A stretch of DNA of 64,000 nucleotides, taken from NCBI GenBank assembly GCA_027493055.1, contig JAPUDO010000119.1:1-64000 (forward strand), read 5' to 3'. Every line of letters begins with the position of its first letter. Position 1 is the first letter of the stretch. Position numbers and translations under genes: made by a program. The notes below the pieces were generated by a model. That model made no database searches. It was not told the DNA's origin and worked only from the letters and a program-made list of their open reading frames with translations. The DNA is from Niabella sp. (GTDB taxonomy: Bacteria > Bacteroidota > Bacteroidia > Chitinophagales > Chitinophagaceae). Below, piece by piece: positions 25,764 through 34,023 of this stretch.

Positions 25764-26075
25764 ATGAGATCGGGACTTATACATATCATTGCCTGTTTCC
25801 TTTTTTCGCTGTTTGCGTCAAAAGAAGTAGCTGCGGATATACGCCTGATCTATGCTGAAAAAAAAGAAGTTTGCACTGATTGCGGGCCATGTAACACAGA
25901 GCAAAACCAGGGTGCAGAAGAAAGAAGCCCTGAACAGGAACAAAAATTACCGGTAGCTGCCATGATCATACCCATGCCGGTTGCTACCCTTGTTTTTCAT
26001 AAAGCGATCTATAAAGCTCCCTATATTCCTGCCATTGTACCCGGTATTATAACCCCGCCTCCAAAAGTTGGATAA
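25764..26075 (+). CDS. Small exported protein of unknown function
   Basis: A 103-residue frame with a hydrophobic N-terminus (GLIHIIACFLFSLFASKEVAA) that looks like a signal peptide or membrane anchor. Then come a Cys pair (CTDCGPC), a Glu/Gln-rich linker and a C-terminal KAIYKAPYIPAIVPGIITPP tail. I do not recognise a family. The small size, signal-like start and position between two terminators with its own spacer support a real gene, but it remains hypothetical. Confidence 0.55.
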   Translation: MRSGLIHIIACFLFSLFASKEVAADIRLIYAEKKEVCTDCGPCNTEQNQGAEERSPEQEQKLPVAAMIIPMPVATLVFHKAIYKAPYIPAIVPGIITPPPKVG

Positions 26076-26199
26076 CAGACAAGACCGACAGCTCAATTAT
26101 TAGCTATATCATTTTGTTGTGGTGCCCTGATAGCTATCGAAACAGAATGACAGACATAACACTTTTTACTTTTAATTTATTTTAAAAAGAGCTAACTGA

Positions 26200-26221
26200 G
26201 CGTATGGTTATTATCATACGC
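26200..26221 (+). promoter_or_regulatory. Hairpin upstream of the S74-like small protein gene
   Basis: GCGTATG (26200-26206) and CATACGC (26215-26221) are a perfect inverted repeat with an 8 nt loop, extended by CTG/CAG outside it, 34 bp before the ATG at 26256. It could be a regulator binding site or a leader hairpin. Confidence 0.45.
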
Positions 26222-26255
26222 CAGTAAACTCCAAACATCTATAAATCATACAACC

Positions 26256-26615
26256 ATGAAACAATTATTTATTGCATTTGCCGCTATTTTATTTTCAGCT
26301 TCAGCTATTGCCCAGGTAACTGACCCTCAAAAAGTAATCAAACTAGGCTCAGACGCTCATTTTATCTCTGAGCTGAACCTTGAACATGGAAAAGAATATG
26401 GGTTCCTGGCCAAAGACCTGCAGGAGCTGTTCCCTTCTCTGGTTAAAGAAAAAAAGGTAAGCGAAAGATTTGGTAAAAATGCCTATCGTACAAAAGTGAT
26501 CAAAGTAATTGACGAGAAAGCTTTGATCCCCGCAATGGTATCTTCACTGAAAAAGCAAAGTGTAGAGATCCAGGATCTGAAAAGCAAGCTGCTGACTATA
26601 GAAAAAAACATGTAA
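26256..26615 (+). CDS. Small exported protein with an S74 chaperone-like segment
   Basis: A 119-residue protein with a clear signal peptide (MKQLFIAFAAILFSASAIAQ). The mature part resembles the core of the S74 intramolecular chaperone found at the end of phage tail fibres: EYGFLAKDLQELFPSLVKE and DEKALIPAMVSSLKKQSVEI followed by a short coiled coil. It lacks the fibre part and the usual autocleavage Ser-Lys context cannot be confirmed. Known Bacteroidota genomes hold many secreted tail-fibre-domain proteins; this is a miniature form. Function unknown. Confidence 0.75.
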   Translation: MKQLFIAFAAILFSASAIAQVTDPQKVIKLGSDAHFISELNLEHGKEYGFLAKDLQELFPSLVKEKKVSERFGKNAYRTKVIKVIDEKALIPAMVSSLKKQSVEIQDLKSKLLTIEKNM

Positions 26616-26635
26616 TGACTTAACTTTTCATACTT

Positions 26636-26665
26636 AAAAAGCCGCCTGAAACGGGCGGCTTTTTT
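26636..26665. terminator. Terminator after the S74-like gene
   Basis: GCCGCC (26641-26646) and GGCGGC (26654-26659) with flanking A5 and T6 runs make a strong, symmetric intrinsic terminator. Confidence 0.88.
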
Positions 26666-26718
26666 GTGCCTGCAACCTCTCCTGTCTCCTGTGCGTCAGT
26701 TATTTAAAACCCGTATTT

Positions 26719-27141
26719 ATGAGAGCCTTTACTATTTCCCTTCTTCTTATCACATTAGTAAGCTGTACCAAGTACAAGCTTGAAAAATTCAATAACAGGA
26801 TTGTAGGCAACTGGAACCTTGTAGAAATAAATACTTTTGGCCTGGGAAGCAGCCATATTGTTTTCAATGGCGGATCTTTTTCTTTCAGGAGTGATAACAG
26901 CGCTACCTATTACGACAGGAACAACGTGGTTTACAACGGTAGCTGGTACATTGACGCCTATACCTACACTGATAGTGATGGAGACCGGGATACTGAATTT
27001 ATTCTGACCATTGATGTGGCTAATGGCAATAATATAAAATTTGACAAGCTGGAAATTCCCCGGTTTGGAAATGCAAACAGGTTTAAAGCCAAAGTTTACA
27101 ATGCCGCTAACGTGGTAACTTACGTTTTTGAAAGGCATTAA
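26719..27141 (+). CDS. Lipocalin-like small lipoprotein
   Basis: A 140-residue lipoprotein with lipobox LVSC (Cys16). The mature part starts with NRIVGNWNLVEIN, the typical GxW opening of lipocalin-like domains in Bacteroidota, and is predicted all-beta. It is likely outer membrane anchored. The ligand is unknown. It precedes the DUF4251 lipoprotein gene by 72 bp; the two may form a unit. Confidence 0.75.
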   Translation: MRAFTISLLLITLVSCTKYKLEKFNNRIVGNWNLVEINTFGLGSSHIVFNGGSFSFRSDNSATYYDRNNVVYNGSWYIDAYTYTDSDGDRDTEFILTIDVANGNNIKFDKLEIPRFGNANRFKAKVYNAANVVTYVFERH

Positions 27142-27213
27142 CAGGCCGTTTGGTATATTTTTAGCTGCGGTTATTATGTAAAAAGACAATACTTTTCATC
27201 CTCTTATAAAAAT

Positions 27214-27717
27214 ATGATTATGAACCGCACTTCATTATTCCTGTTCCTGGCAATTATGCTGGCAGGCTGCGCTTCCTCTAAAAACACAACCGGAGCAGAT
27301 GTTGAAAATATGCTGAATGAGCAACGATATACCTTTGTGGCACGAACAGTGATACCTACCGAGGACAGCCGCTATAATCCCAGGTTTATGTTTCCTAACG
27401 GCAATAATCTTTACCAGCTGACATCAGGATATGACCTTAAAGTAACCAGGGACTCCGTTACTGCCTGGCTGCCATTTTTCGGAAGAGCCTATACAGCGCC
27501 GCTTGATCCCACCAAAGGAGGTATAAAATTTACGTCCACTGATTTTGACTATAAAAAATCAATGCGTAAAAAAAATACCGAGATCACTATTACGCCTAAA
27601 GATGTGCAGGATATCAGGAGCGTATTTATTTCTGTTTCGCCCGGCGGATACGCTTATGTACAGGTATTAAGCCTTAACAGAACACCTATCTCTTTTAACG
27701 GGATCATAGAGCCTTAG
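27214..27717 (+). CDS. DUF4251 family lipoprotein
   Basis: A 167-residue lipoprotein (LAGC, Cys20 when read from the first ATG; an alternative start is the third codon). The mature part has QRYTFVARTVIPTEDSRY, YDLKVTRDSVTAWLPFFGRA, GIKFTSTDFDY and a C-terminal SPGGYAYVQVLSLNRTPISF, the hallmark sequence of DUF4251. The family is restricted to Bacteroidota and has no established function; location is probably the periplasmic face of the outer membrane. Confidence 0.9.
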   Translation: MIMNRTSLFLFLAIMLAGCASSKNTTGADVENMLNEQRYTFVARTVIPTEDSRYNPRFMFPNGNNLYQLTSGYDLKVTRDSVTAWLPFFGRAYTAPLDPTKGGIKFTSTDFDYKKSMRKKNTEITITPKDVQDIRSVFISVSPGGYAYVQVLSLNRTPISFNGIIEP

Positions 27718-27783
27718 CCAGGTTTATAAACACCTGTTAGTAACTCCGGCATTGTGTATTAACAACATCAATCTAAAAGATTG

Positions 27784-27791
27784 TAAATTTG
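27784..27791 (+). promoter_or_regulatory. -7 promoter element of the glutamine amidotransferase-like gene
   Basis: TAAATTTG is an exact TAnnTTTG match ending four bases before the ATG at 27796, again pointing to a leaderless mRNA. No well spaced TTTG upstream. Confidence 0.5.
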
Positions 27792-27795
27792 CCGG

Positions 27796-28650
27796 ATGTT
27801 TGAATTGGATAAAAAGCAGATACGGATAGCTGTTTTAGATTTAAATGCAGGATTTCCGAACCAGGGCATGAGGTGTATCAACGAAATTGTGCACAGGTGG
27901 GCTACTGAAAAAGAGTACGATATTTTATACGAAGTGTTTGACGTAAGGGTAAAAAATGAGATACCTGATACTTCCTATGATATTTATATATCGAGCGGCG
28001 GCCCGGGCGATCCTTTGAGCACACGCTTTGATGATTGGGATATCAACTGGAACAAGTGGTTTGCAGATATCCTGAGATGGAATGACAACCCTTCTAACCA
28101 GGTAAAAAAATATGTATTCCTTATATGCCATTCTTTTCAGCTGGCATGCAGGCATTTCAATGCGGGGCTGATCTGCAAAAGGCGGTCTACTTCCTTCGGC
28201 ACATTTCCCATACACATTTTACCCGATGCTGTGGAAGATCCTGTTTTCCGGCGCCTGAAAGACCCTTTCTATGCTGTGGACAGCCGCGATTTTCAGCTGA
28301 TACAGCCCAACCTGGAGCTATTGCTTGATATGGGCGCGTATATTACCTGCATTGAGAAAGAACGTCCGCACGTACCCTACGAGCGTGCAGTGATGGGTAT
28401 CCGTTTCAGTAATTATATTTTCGGCACACAGTTTCACCCCGAAGCTGATGCAGTAGGTATGAGCCGGCACTTCCAGGACCAGGAAAGGCGCGATACCGTT
28501 ATAAAGAACCACGGTGAGGCCAAGCTGCAAAGTATGCTGGAGCACCTGGACGATCCTGATAAAATTCATTGGACCAATAAAAACCTGATCCCGAACTTTT
28601 TAAATGAAGCGTATAGCCATTTGATGGTGGAGGAAGCTGTGGAAGCGTAA
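27796..28650 (+). CDS. Class I glutamine amidotransferase-like protein
   Basis: A 284-residue cytosolic protein with a GATase1 domain. The catalytic triad is visible: Cys in ICHSFQLAC (about 112), and His and Glu in FGTQFHPEAD (about 213-217); the oxyanion motif is SSGGPGDP (about 66-73). It is often annotated as a GMP-synthase-like amidotransferase, but there is no synthase domain. The partner that would use the ammonia is unknown. Conserved in Bacteroidota as a stand-alone gene. Confidence 0.88.
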   Translation: MFELDKKQIRIAVLDLNAGFPNQGMRCINEIVHRWATEKEYDILYEVFDVRVKNEIPDTSYDIYISSGGPGDPLSTRFDDWDINWNKWFADILRWNDNPSNQVKKYVFLICHSFQLACRHFNAGLICKRRSTSFGTFPIHILPDAVEDPVFRRLKDPFYAVDSRDFQLIQPNLELLLDMGAYITCIEKERPHVPYERAVMGIRFSNYIFGTQFHPEADAVGMSRHFQDQERRDTVIKNHGEAKLQSMLEHLDDPDKIHWTNKNLIPNFLNEAYSHLMVEEAVEA

Positions 28651-28671
28651 AAATGGGCCTCTTTCTCTGTT

Positions 28672-30030
28672 TTAGGGTCTGTCCTTCAGGATCCTTAACT
28701 CCCTGGGATAATAATTATTGATCCGATTGGGTAAAACATTGGCCCAGCCAAGGATATGATGATAACAGGTTATAAGCGTCCACCCGGTAGCTGTGCCCGG
28801 CAGTTCTATATTATTTTTTTGCAAATAAGCTATGGCCTTATCAATATCAACGTCCGTGCCGGGAAGCTCTTTATTAACAAGCTGACTCATTGCCAGAGCA
28901 TGATCCGGAATAAATTTCTGATGCGCTACCTCGCCCAATAAAACTCCTGAATAAATAATCCTGAGATTTTGCAGCAGCAGATCAAAATCATTAAACAGCA
29001 GCCGGGGCCAGCCGTACACTTTGTTATTGACGTTGATCAGCTCATACTCCTCGATATTTGCCCATTTTTTAATTGTAGCGGTGAGTTGTTTTGTTGCCGC
29101 TTTAGTTACAGCCCGGTTTTTAGCTTTATAGGTTGCACCTTCATTATTACGGAATGCGGCCAAAAAAAAGCCTTCCCCTTTTACAAGATGGGGCCAGAAC
29201 CGATAGCCGTAATTCTGACGTGGCGTTATAACTTCTGTAATATTCCAGGCACTATCTGTTTGCAGTTTGAAATTTGAAGTTTGCAATTCATCTGTAAGCC
29301 AGTCAAGCACTTCCTCATCTTCCTGCGGTGAATACGAGCAGGTTGAATAGATCAGCACACCATCTTCTTTTAATGCCGGCAGCACATCAGCTAAGATCCT
29401 TTGCTGGCGCTGGCTGCAAAGCATCACGTTATTTTCGCTCCACTCATTGATAGCTTCGGCATCTCTTCTGAACAATCCGCTTCCGCTACAGGGGGCATCC
29501 ACTACAATCACATCAAAATAGCCTTTAAGCCCTGCAAAATCTTTTGGATCGTTATGGGTAACCACCACATTGCTGCACCCCCATTTTACAATATTGTCTT
29601 TTAAAACATTAACACGTTGTCTTATGACTTCATTACTTACCAATAAACTATCTTTCGATAGTAATGATTGCAAGTGTGTGGATTTACCGCCCGGGGCGGC
29701 GCACAGGTCCAGCACTTTTAATGGTTTTGAAAGATCAACCGTTTGTTTTAATGCCTGCTCCAGGAACATGCTGCTGGCTTCCTGCACATAATAGCAGCCG
29801 GCATGAAACAGGGGGTCAAATGTAAAAGACGGGCGTTGTGATAAATAATATCCAAAGGAAGACCAGGGAATTTGTGAATAGGGAACAGTGAATGGTGAAT
29901 AGCCTGTTTTACGCGGGTTAATTCTTATAGACGTAACCTGCATCCCGCTTTCATGTATCTGCCTGAAAGCGGCTTCGTTAAAGCCTTCGAGATCCTGTAA
30001 AGAATTGATTAATGGCTGGGGAATTTGCAC
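28672..30030 (-). CDS. RsmF/NOP2-like rRNA (cytosine-5) methyltransferase
   Basis: SAM-dependent 5-methylcytosine methyltransferase for rRNA. Motifs are FHAGCYYVQEASSMFLEQAL, LDLCAAPGGKSTHLQSLL (SAM binding), DAPCSGSGLFRRD and STCSYSPQEDEEV, with the two catalytic cysteines in the last two. The C-terminal region ends in the RsmF-type RNA-binding part. I prefer the GTG start at 30030 (452 residues): a -7 box (TACATTTG, minus strand, 30042-30035) ends four bases upstream and VQIPQPLINSL matches the family N-terminus; an ATG at 30060 would add ten residues. Residues encoded near 29258-29287 (LQTSNFKLQT) come from a repeat. Confidence 0.92.
   Translation of the reverse strand: MQIPQPLINSLQDLEGFNEAAFRQIHESGMQVTSIRINPRKTGYSPFTVPYSQIPWSSFGYYLSQRPSFTFDPLFHAGCYYVQEASSMFLEQALKQTVDLSKPLKVLDLCAAPGGKSTHLQSLLSKDSLLVSNEVIRQRVNVLKDNIVKWGCSNVVVTHNDPKDFAGLKGYFDVIVVDAPCSGSGLFRRDAEAINEWSENNVMLCSQRQQRILADVLPALKEDGVLIYSTCSYSPQEDEEVLDWLTDELQTSNFKLQTDSAWNITEVITPRQNYGYRFWPHLVKGEGFFLAAFRNNEGATYKAKNRAVTKAATKQLTATIKKWANIEEYELINVNNKVYGWPRLLFNDFDLLLQNLRIIYSGVLLGEVAHQKFIPDHALAMSQLVNKELPGTDVDIDKAIAYLQKNNIELPGTATGWTLITCYHHILGWANVLPNRINNYYPRELRILKDRP
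29258..29287. repeat. Heptad-like DNA repeat in frame in the rRNA methyltransferase gene
   Basis: The plus strand reads TTTGCAGTTTGAAATTTGAA then GTTTGCAA, a run of TTTGAA-type units. On the minus strand it encodes LQTSNFKLQT between two conserved blocks. Similar words appear in non-coding spacers of Bacteroidota, so the tract may be an insertion. Confidence 0.45.
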
Positions 30031-30096
30031 AGGGCAAATGTAAATAAAAGGTAAATGCAATCATACTTACGTTCCCACTGTGGGACAAACTATTTC

Positions 30097-30663
30097 TTAA
30101 AACTCAAGACCTATTTTTAAGGCAAGCCTTTTTAAAGCATACTTATCGGTTTTACTGTTTATCCATTCTTCTGTTGTGCCTCCCGAAGGATTGTAAGTCC
30201 TGGTATAGGTTTCTTCGGTGTAGGCCTTAAAACTATAACCAGCAGAGAAATTAAGTCCTATCCTGTTATTTAATCCTATTTTATAGCCCACGCCCCCTTC
30301 ATAAAATATACCAGGTTTATTATCAATACGCATGTAGGTTTCCTTCATATCTTTTCTTACCATATTTATTCCTCCATCAGCATAGATGAAAGGCGTATTG
30401 GTTTTATTAAGGACTTCCTTCCGTAAATCAACAAACACGGGAAATGACTGAAAAAAATAATCATCAACAGCTACCCCAATACCTCCAAACCATCCGTTCA
30501 TTTTCAGTCCGTGGATAGTTTGCGCATGTATTTTAGTATCATTGCTTCCAAACACGGCCCCGGCATTTATAAATCCTGAATAAGCAGGTTTTCCCGTTTG
30601 CGCTATTGCATTACCAAACAAAGTACTTGCACCGGCAATCAGTAAAAGTTTTATTTTAAACAT
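30097..30663 (-). CDS. Outer membrane beta-barrel protein
   Basis: A 188-residue exported protein with a signal peptide (MFKIKLLLIAGASTLFGNAIAQ). The mature part has alternating hydrophobic strands (GFINAGAVFG, KMNGWFGGIGVAVDDYF, FYEGGVGYKIGLNNRIGLNF) and ends KRLALKIGLEF with a C-terminal Phe, as in OmpW/OmpA-like eight-stranded barrels. Function unknown. It lies 15 bp downstream of the LVIVD lipoprotein gene and is probably cotranscribed. Confidence 0.85.
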   Translation of the reverse strand: MFKIKLLLIAGASTLFGNAIAQTGKPAYSGFINAGAVFGSNDTKIHAQTIHGLKMNGWFGGIGVAVDDYFFQSFPVFVDLRKEVLNKTNTPFIYADGGINMVRKDMKETYMRIDNKPGIFYEGGVGYKIGLNNRIGLNFSAGYSFKAYTEETYTRTYNPSGGTTEEWINSKTDKYALKRLALKIGLEF

Positions 30664-30678
30664 ATAGCTTTGGTCTTA

Positions 30679-31959
30679 TTATTTTTTCAGTTTCAGCGCG
30701 CTTAATCGTTTTAATGAAGAGGGTGTTTTATAATCATACTGATAAATACCATCAGCTGCCGAAACGATAGCCCTGCCATTTACTGCAATTACATCATAGG
30801 GTTTAATATCCTTCAGGGTCTGCAGCAGCTTAATAGCATTCACATCAGCCATATCATATACTTTAAGTCCGGCAGTTCCATCACAAATCAATAAAATATT
30901 GCCGTCTACAGCAAGGCCATAGGGATTTTCCAAATTGTAAGACTTCACCAGGTTTAAGTTTGTTAAAGAAGTTGCAGATAAAATTTGCAGTTGGCTAACT
31001 CCCTGCCCGCAGTTTGATCCTGCCCTTAATGTTACAAAAATATGCTTACCATCTGTAACCACCGGGTCACAGCTACGCACATGGCCAAATGCGCCAACCT
31101 GGCTGGGATTATCGGCATTTTCAAGAGAAAATACCAATACGCCTGTGTTTGTACCGATAAATAAATTTTCCCCGAAAGGAAAGATCGTTTCTATACCCCA
31201 ACCCAATGGTTTGGTAACAACCAATTGCGGATTTAAATCCTCTGAAATATTAAATACCCCGAGGTTATTATTACCTACAGCAAATAATCTTTCTTTAGTA
31301 GTGGCAAACCTGGCCATAGACCCACCTGTACCATATACACCTCCGGTAGCTCCTGTGGAACCGGGAGGGCCTGATGATAAATTGTAAAAGGTTCCATCTT
31401 CCGCGATAGGATACCAGTGTTCATCTCCTTTGGGTTTTGCGTCAGCCTTAGTGTAAATAACAGTATCTCTCCTGTTCCAGTTTACTATCACCTTATCATC
31501 TGCCTTAGCCCAGCGCTGTTGCGTTGGAAAAGCTTTCTCTGTAATTTTTTTTACCCTGGCATTTTTAGGATCGGTGATATCTATGCTTAGCAGGTCGCCG
31601 CCCATATCTGCATACAGGGTATTATTTTTCACGGCCATATCAACATTGTAAGGAATTTCGATATAGCCGATATTTTGCGGTGAAGCAGGATTGCTGTTAT
31701 CAATTATATGAATGCCCCTGTTGATTTCGCCCAGGAAAATATAGTTTCCTTTTATATAGATCTTTCCCGGATACTGAATTTCCTTTGGTGCAACAATCAT
31801 GAGTTTTTCCCGCACCTCGCTTACTGTTTTATATTCGGGTGTGTAAATGGCAAACCGCCGGGTTGTTTCCATTTTATCTTTAAAACAGCCGGTTAACGTG
31901 AAAATGAAAAGCAATACGCCGGTAATTGACAGCAATAGTTTGGCAGCATCAGGTCTCAT
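30679..31959 (-). CDS. LVIVD-repeat lipoprotein, beta-propeller
   Basis: A 426-residue lipoprotein (LTGC, Cys about 25). It contains several LVIVD-type repeats, for example KGNYIFLGEINRGIHIIDNS, NTLYADMGGDLLSIDITDPK, ENLFIGTNTGVLVFSLENAD and GNILLICDGTAGLKVYDMAD, which form beta-propeller blades. The protein is probably on the outer membrane surface. The family is common in Bacteroidota with no known activity. It forms a unit with the following barrel protein gene. Confidence 0.88.
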   Translation of the reverse strand: MRPDAAKLLLSITGVLLFIFTLTGCFKDKMETTRRFAIYTPEYKTVSEVREKLMIVAPKEIQYPGKIYIKGNYIFLGEINRGIHIIDNSNPASPQNIGYIEIPYNVDMAVKNNTLYADMGGDLLSIDITDPKNARVKKITEKAFPTQQRWAKADDKVIVNWNRRDTVIYTKADAKPKGDEHWYPIAEDGTFYNLSSGPPGSTGATGGVYGTGGSMARFATTKERLFAVGNNNLGVFNISEDLNPQLVVTKPLGWGIETIFPFGENLFIGTNTGVLVFSLENADNPSQVGAFGHVRSCDPVVTDGKHIFVTLRAGSNCGQGVSQLQILSATSLTNLNLVKSYNLENPYGLAVDGNILLICDGTAGLKVYDMADVNAIKLLQTLKDIKPYDVIAVNGRAIVSAADGIYQYDYKTPSSLKRLSALKLKK

Positions 31960-32058
31960 GTATTACAGTTTTAATAAATATTATTACTGTAATAACGCAG
32001 ATAAATAGTAAAACGCAACAGCGGGATAGAAAATAATATATTAAGTATTCAAACCTCT

Positions 32059-32122
32059 TCAGTGTAGTTGCAGGTGTTAACACCGCAACGGCAACCGCCA
32101 ATGTTGGTGTTTTCACCAACAT
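32059..32122. repeat. Hairpin-rich spacer after the methyltransferase gene
   Basis: A perfect palindrome GGTGTTAACACC and then ATGTTGGTG-TTTT-CACCAACAT (32101-32122, 9 bp stem). The second hairpin ends 8 bp from the methyltransferase stop codon and may terminate that minus-strand transcript, though the T-run is weak. Confidence 0.55.
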
Positions 32123-32129
32123 ATTAAGT

Positions 32130-32930
32130 TTAAACTCTTACGCTAAAATGCTGCTTTTCTTTAAACTCTTTCCTGAAGCTGATAATACCAATATAAAAAA
32201 GATCAATATCGCAGGCTACGGCTTCATGCTGCACTATATTCTTCCAGACAGTCTCCATTTCTTTGCTCCAGTGAATATCATCAAATATCAGCAGGGTATC
32301 GTTATGTATGTGAGGGAGCAACTGGTTAAAATACCGTTCTGTAGGTTCCTGGCGGTGATTGCCATCTATAAACGCAAAATCAATTTGCGGGTTTTGCTGT
32401 AACACACCTGCCAGGGTATCATCAAAATTGCCTTCTGTAAGCCGGATATTTTGTATATCGAGCTTTTGAAAATTCTCTTTCGCTTTGGCTGCAATTTCTG
32501 GTGCGCCTTCCAATGTAATAACAGCGGCTTCGGCATTAGCAAGCGCCAGGTAACTGGTAGTAATACCCAGTGATGTACCTAATTCTAAGATAGTTTCCGG
32601 CTGATAATATTTTACCATCCGGTATAACAGCTGGCCAAACTTTTTTGGCTTGGCAGCATTTTTAGCAATAGATGCTATGGATCTTCTGGCAGAAGATGTT
32701 CTGGCAGATCCGGCACCCATATCTTTTACTTCCAGTTCTGCAGTATCTTTCAGCAATGCTTTACGTAATCCTTCTACCCTTGCATAATCATCATACAGGG
32801 TAAAATCGTTCATCACCTTTGTTATAAACTCAAACACGAACGGAGAATGCACCCCATGTCCTTTGCTGTTGGCAGCATGTACATAATACTTAAAATATTT
32901 AGCGGCAGCCTGTAAAGGAGAATAAACCAT
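32130..32930 (-). CDS. Class I SAM-dependent O-methyltransferase-like protein
   Basis: A 266-residue cytosolic methyltransferase. The SAM-binding motif I is ILELGTSLGITTSYLALA (about 115-132), followed by VITLEGAPE (motif II) and DFAFIDGNHRQEPT (motif IV). It resembles the caffeoyl-CoA/catechol O-methyltransferase-like group, in which a metal binds near the IDGNH motif. An N-terminal helix-rich region (KGHGVHSPFVFEFI) is typical of the Bacteroidota members. Substrate unknown. Confidence 0.88.
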   Translation of the reverse strand: MVYSPLQAAAKYFKYYVHAANSKGHGVHSPFVFEFITKVMNDFTLYDDYARVEGLRKALLKDTAELEVKDMGAGSARTSSARRSIASIAKNAAKPKKFGQLLYRMVKYYQPETILELGTSLGITTSYLALANAEAAVITLEGAPEIAAKAKENFQKLDIQNIRLTEGNFDDTLAGVLQQNPQIDFAFIDGNHRQEPTERYFNQLLPHIHNDTLLIFDDIHWSKEMETVWKNIVQHEAVACDIDLFYIGIISFRKEFKEKQHFSVRV

Positions 32931-32934
32931 GGGA

Positions 32935-33034
32935 ATGTTAAATGTAAAATGTTAAATATAGAATATTGAATGTAAAATGTAGAATGCGATATTTGATGTA
33001 CGATATACGTTTTACATTATCGCATTGGCTCATC
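32935..33034. repeat. AT-rich word-repeat spacer
   Basis: Contains ATAGAATATTGAATGTAAAA and ATGTAGAATGCGATATTTGA, words close to the terminal repeats of the four-helix-bundle insert at 33579-34023, and a short TACGATATACG unit. No gene. Confidence 0.5.
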
Positions 33035-33074
33035 GGCTAATTGGCTAATTGGCTAATTAGCTAATTAACTAATT
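33035..33074. repeat. Tandem 8-mer repeat downstream of dfrA
   Basis: Five head-to-tail 8 bp units: GGCTAATT three times, then AGCTAATT and AACTAATT, ending 5 bp before the dfrA stop codon. Confidence 0.85.
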
Positions 33075-33079
33075 AACTA

Positions 33080-33571
33080 TTACTTCCGTTCCCAAAGTTC
33101 ATAGGTATAATCGAAAGCATGCTTTTCATCGGCCCTGTTCTTTACGCTGCTAACCAGCTGCCATTCTTTTTCTTCAATAGCAGGAAAATGAGTATCCCCC
33201 TCAACAACGGCATCCACACGGGTCATATATATCTTATTAGCTTTTGGATAATACATTTTATAAATCTCGCCGCCACCTATTACCATCAGTTCTTTTACAT
33301 CCATTTCCTTTACCATAAACTCTACATCCTTCATACTGTTGAGTACAACAGCACCCTCTATCTTTAACCCTTTTTGCTTGCTTAGCACAATATTTTTCCT
33401 GCCGGGCAACGGCCTTTTAAAACTCTCAAAAGTTTTGCGACCCATCACTACCGGCATGCCCCAGGTTACATTTTTAAAATGCCGCATGTCTTCGGGCAGG
33501 CTCCATACCAGGTGATTGTCACGCCCTATTATATTATTATCAGATGCTGCTACTACCAGAGAAATAATCAT
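33080..33571 (-). CDS. folA: Dihydrofolate reductase
   Basis: NADPH-dependent reduction of dihydrofolate to tetrahydrofolate, needed to regenerate the folate oxidised by ThyA. In 163 residues it has MIISLVVAASDNNIIGRDNH at the start, LPEDMRHFKN (the catalytic acidic residue), VVMGRKTFESF and VIGGGEIYKMY. The ATG at 33571 starts the first beta strand; the frame remains open to 33616 but that extension is part of the neighbouring insert. It is the usual partner of thyA, from which it is separated by an inverted-repeat element carrying a four-helix-bundle gene. Confidence 0.96.
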   Translation of the reverse strand: MIISLVVAASDNNIIGRDNHLVWSLPEDMRHFKNVTWGMPVVMGRKTFESFKRPLPGRKNIVLSKQKGLKIEGAVVLNSMKDVEFMVKEMDVKELMVIGGGEIYKMYYPKANKIYMTRVDAVVEGDTHFPAIEEKEWQLVSSVKNRADEKHAFDYTYELWERK

Positions 33572-33578
33572 AAATATT

Positions 33579-34023
33579 AAATGTGGAATATTAAATATTA
33601 ATTTTTTTAGTGCCACTTAGCTCCCGGTTCTTCTTTGCTGTTGTTACACTTGCATTAAATATGGCAATTAGCTCATTACATTCTTTTAAAGTGATAGCTA
33701 TGCAATCATGAACAACAACGGGCTTCTCCATAATTATTCTCAGGTTAGGCCTTGTTTCTCTTAGTTCTTTTAAAGCACATTTCATTTTATATATAAAATC
33801 CGCTTGAGATTCAGCCGCTAAAACTTCACCATACATTAACGCTGGAGCTGTGCCACTTTTAGACAACTGATGTTCTAAATTACTACCCGTTCTTGTATTT
33901 GGCAAAATATCACAAACACTCAATGTCATCACTGCAAATTTTATCAGGCGGTCTTCCAAATCATATTTTCTTGTTGTATTTATCATTTTACATTTAAAAT
34001 TCAACATTCAATATTCTACATTT
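33579..34023 (-). mobile_element. Inverted-repeat-bounded insert carrying a four-helix-bundle gene
   Basis: Ends are AAATGTGGAATATTAAATAT (from 33579) and, on the opposite strand from 34023, AAATGTAGAATATTGAATGT. They match at 19 of the first 23 positions and all differences are G/A transitions. They enclose one small gene co-oriented with thyA and dfrA. The thyA stop codon shares the outermost base of one end, and the dfrA start codon is 7 bp from the other, so the insert fills the intercistronic gap. No transposase. Related AT-rich words occur at 32935-33034. Confidence 0.55.
33591..33986 (-). CDS. Four-helix-bundle protein (23S rRNA intervening-sequence protein family)
   Basis: A 131-residue helical protein of the family first seen in intervening sequences of 23S rRNA genes. 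Visible blocks are YDLEDRLIKFAVMTL, LEHQLSKSGTAPALMYGEVL, ESQADFIYKMKCALKELRET and CNELIAIFNASVTTAKKN. The ATG at 33986 matches the family start; the track of codons open to 34007 is within the inverted repeat. No enzymatic activity is established for the family. It lies between thyA and dfrA inside the insert described above. Confidence 0.93.
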   Translation of the reverse strand: MINTTRKYDLEDRLIKFAVMTLSVCDILPNTRTGSNLEHQLSKSGTAPALMYGEVLAAESQADFIYKMKCALKELRETRPNLRIIMEKPVVVHDCIAITLKECNELIAIFNASVTTAKKNRELSGTKKINI

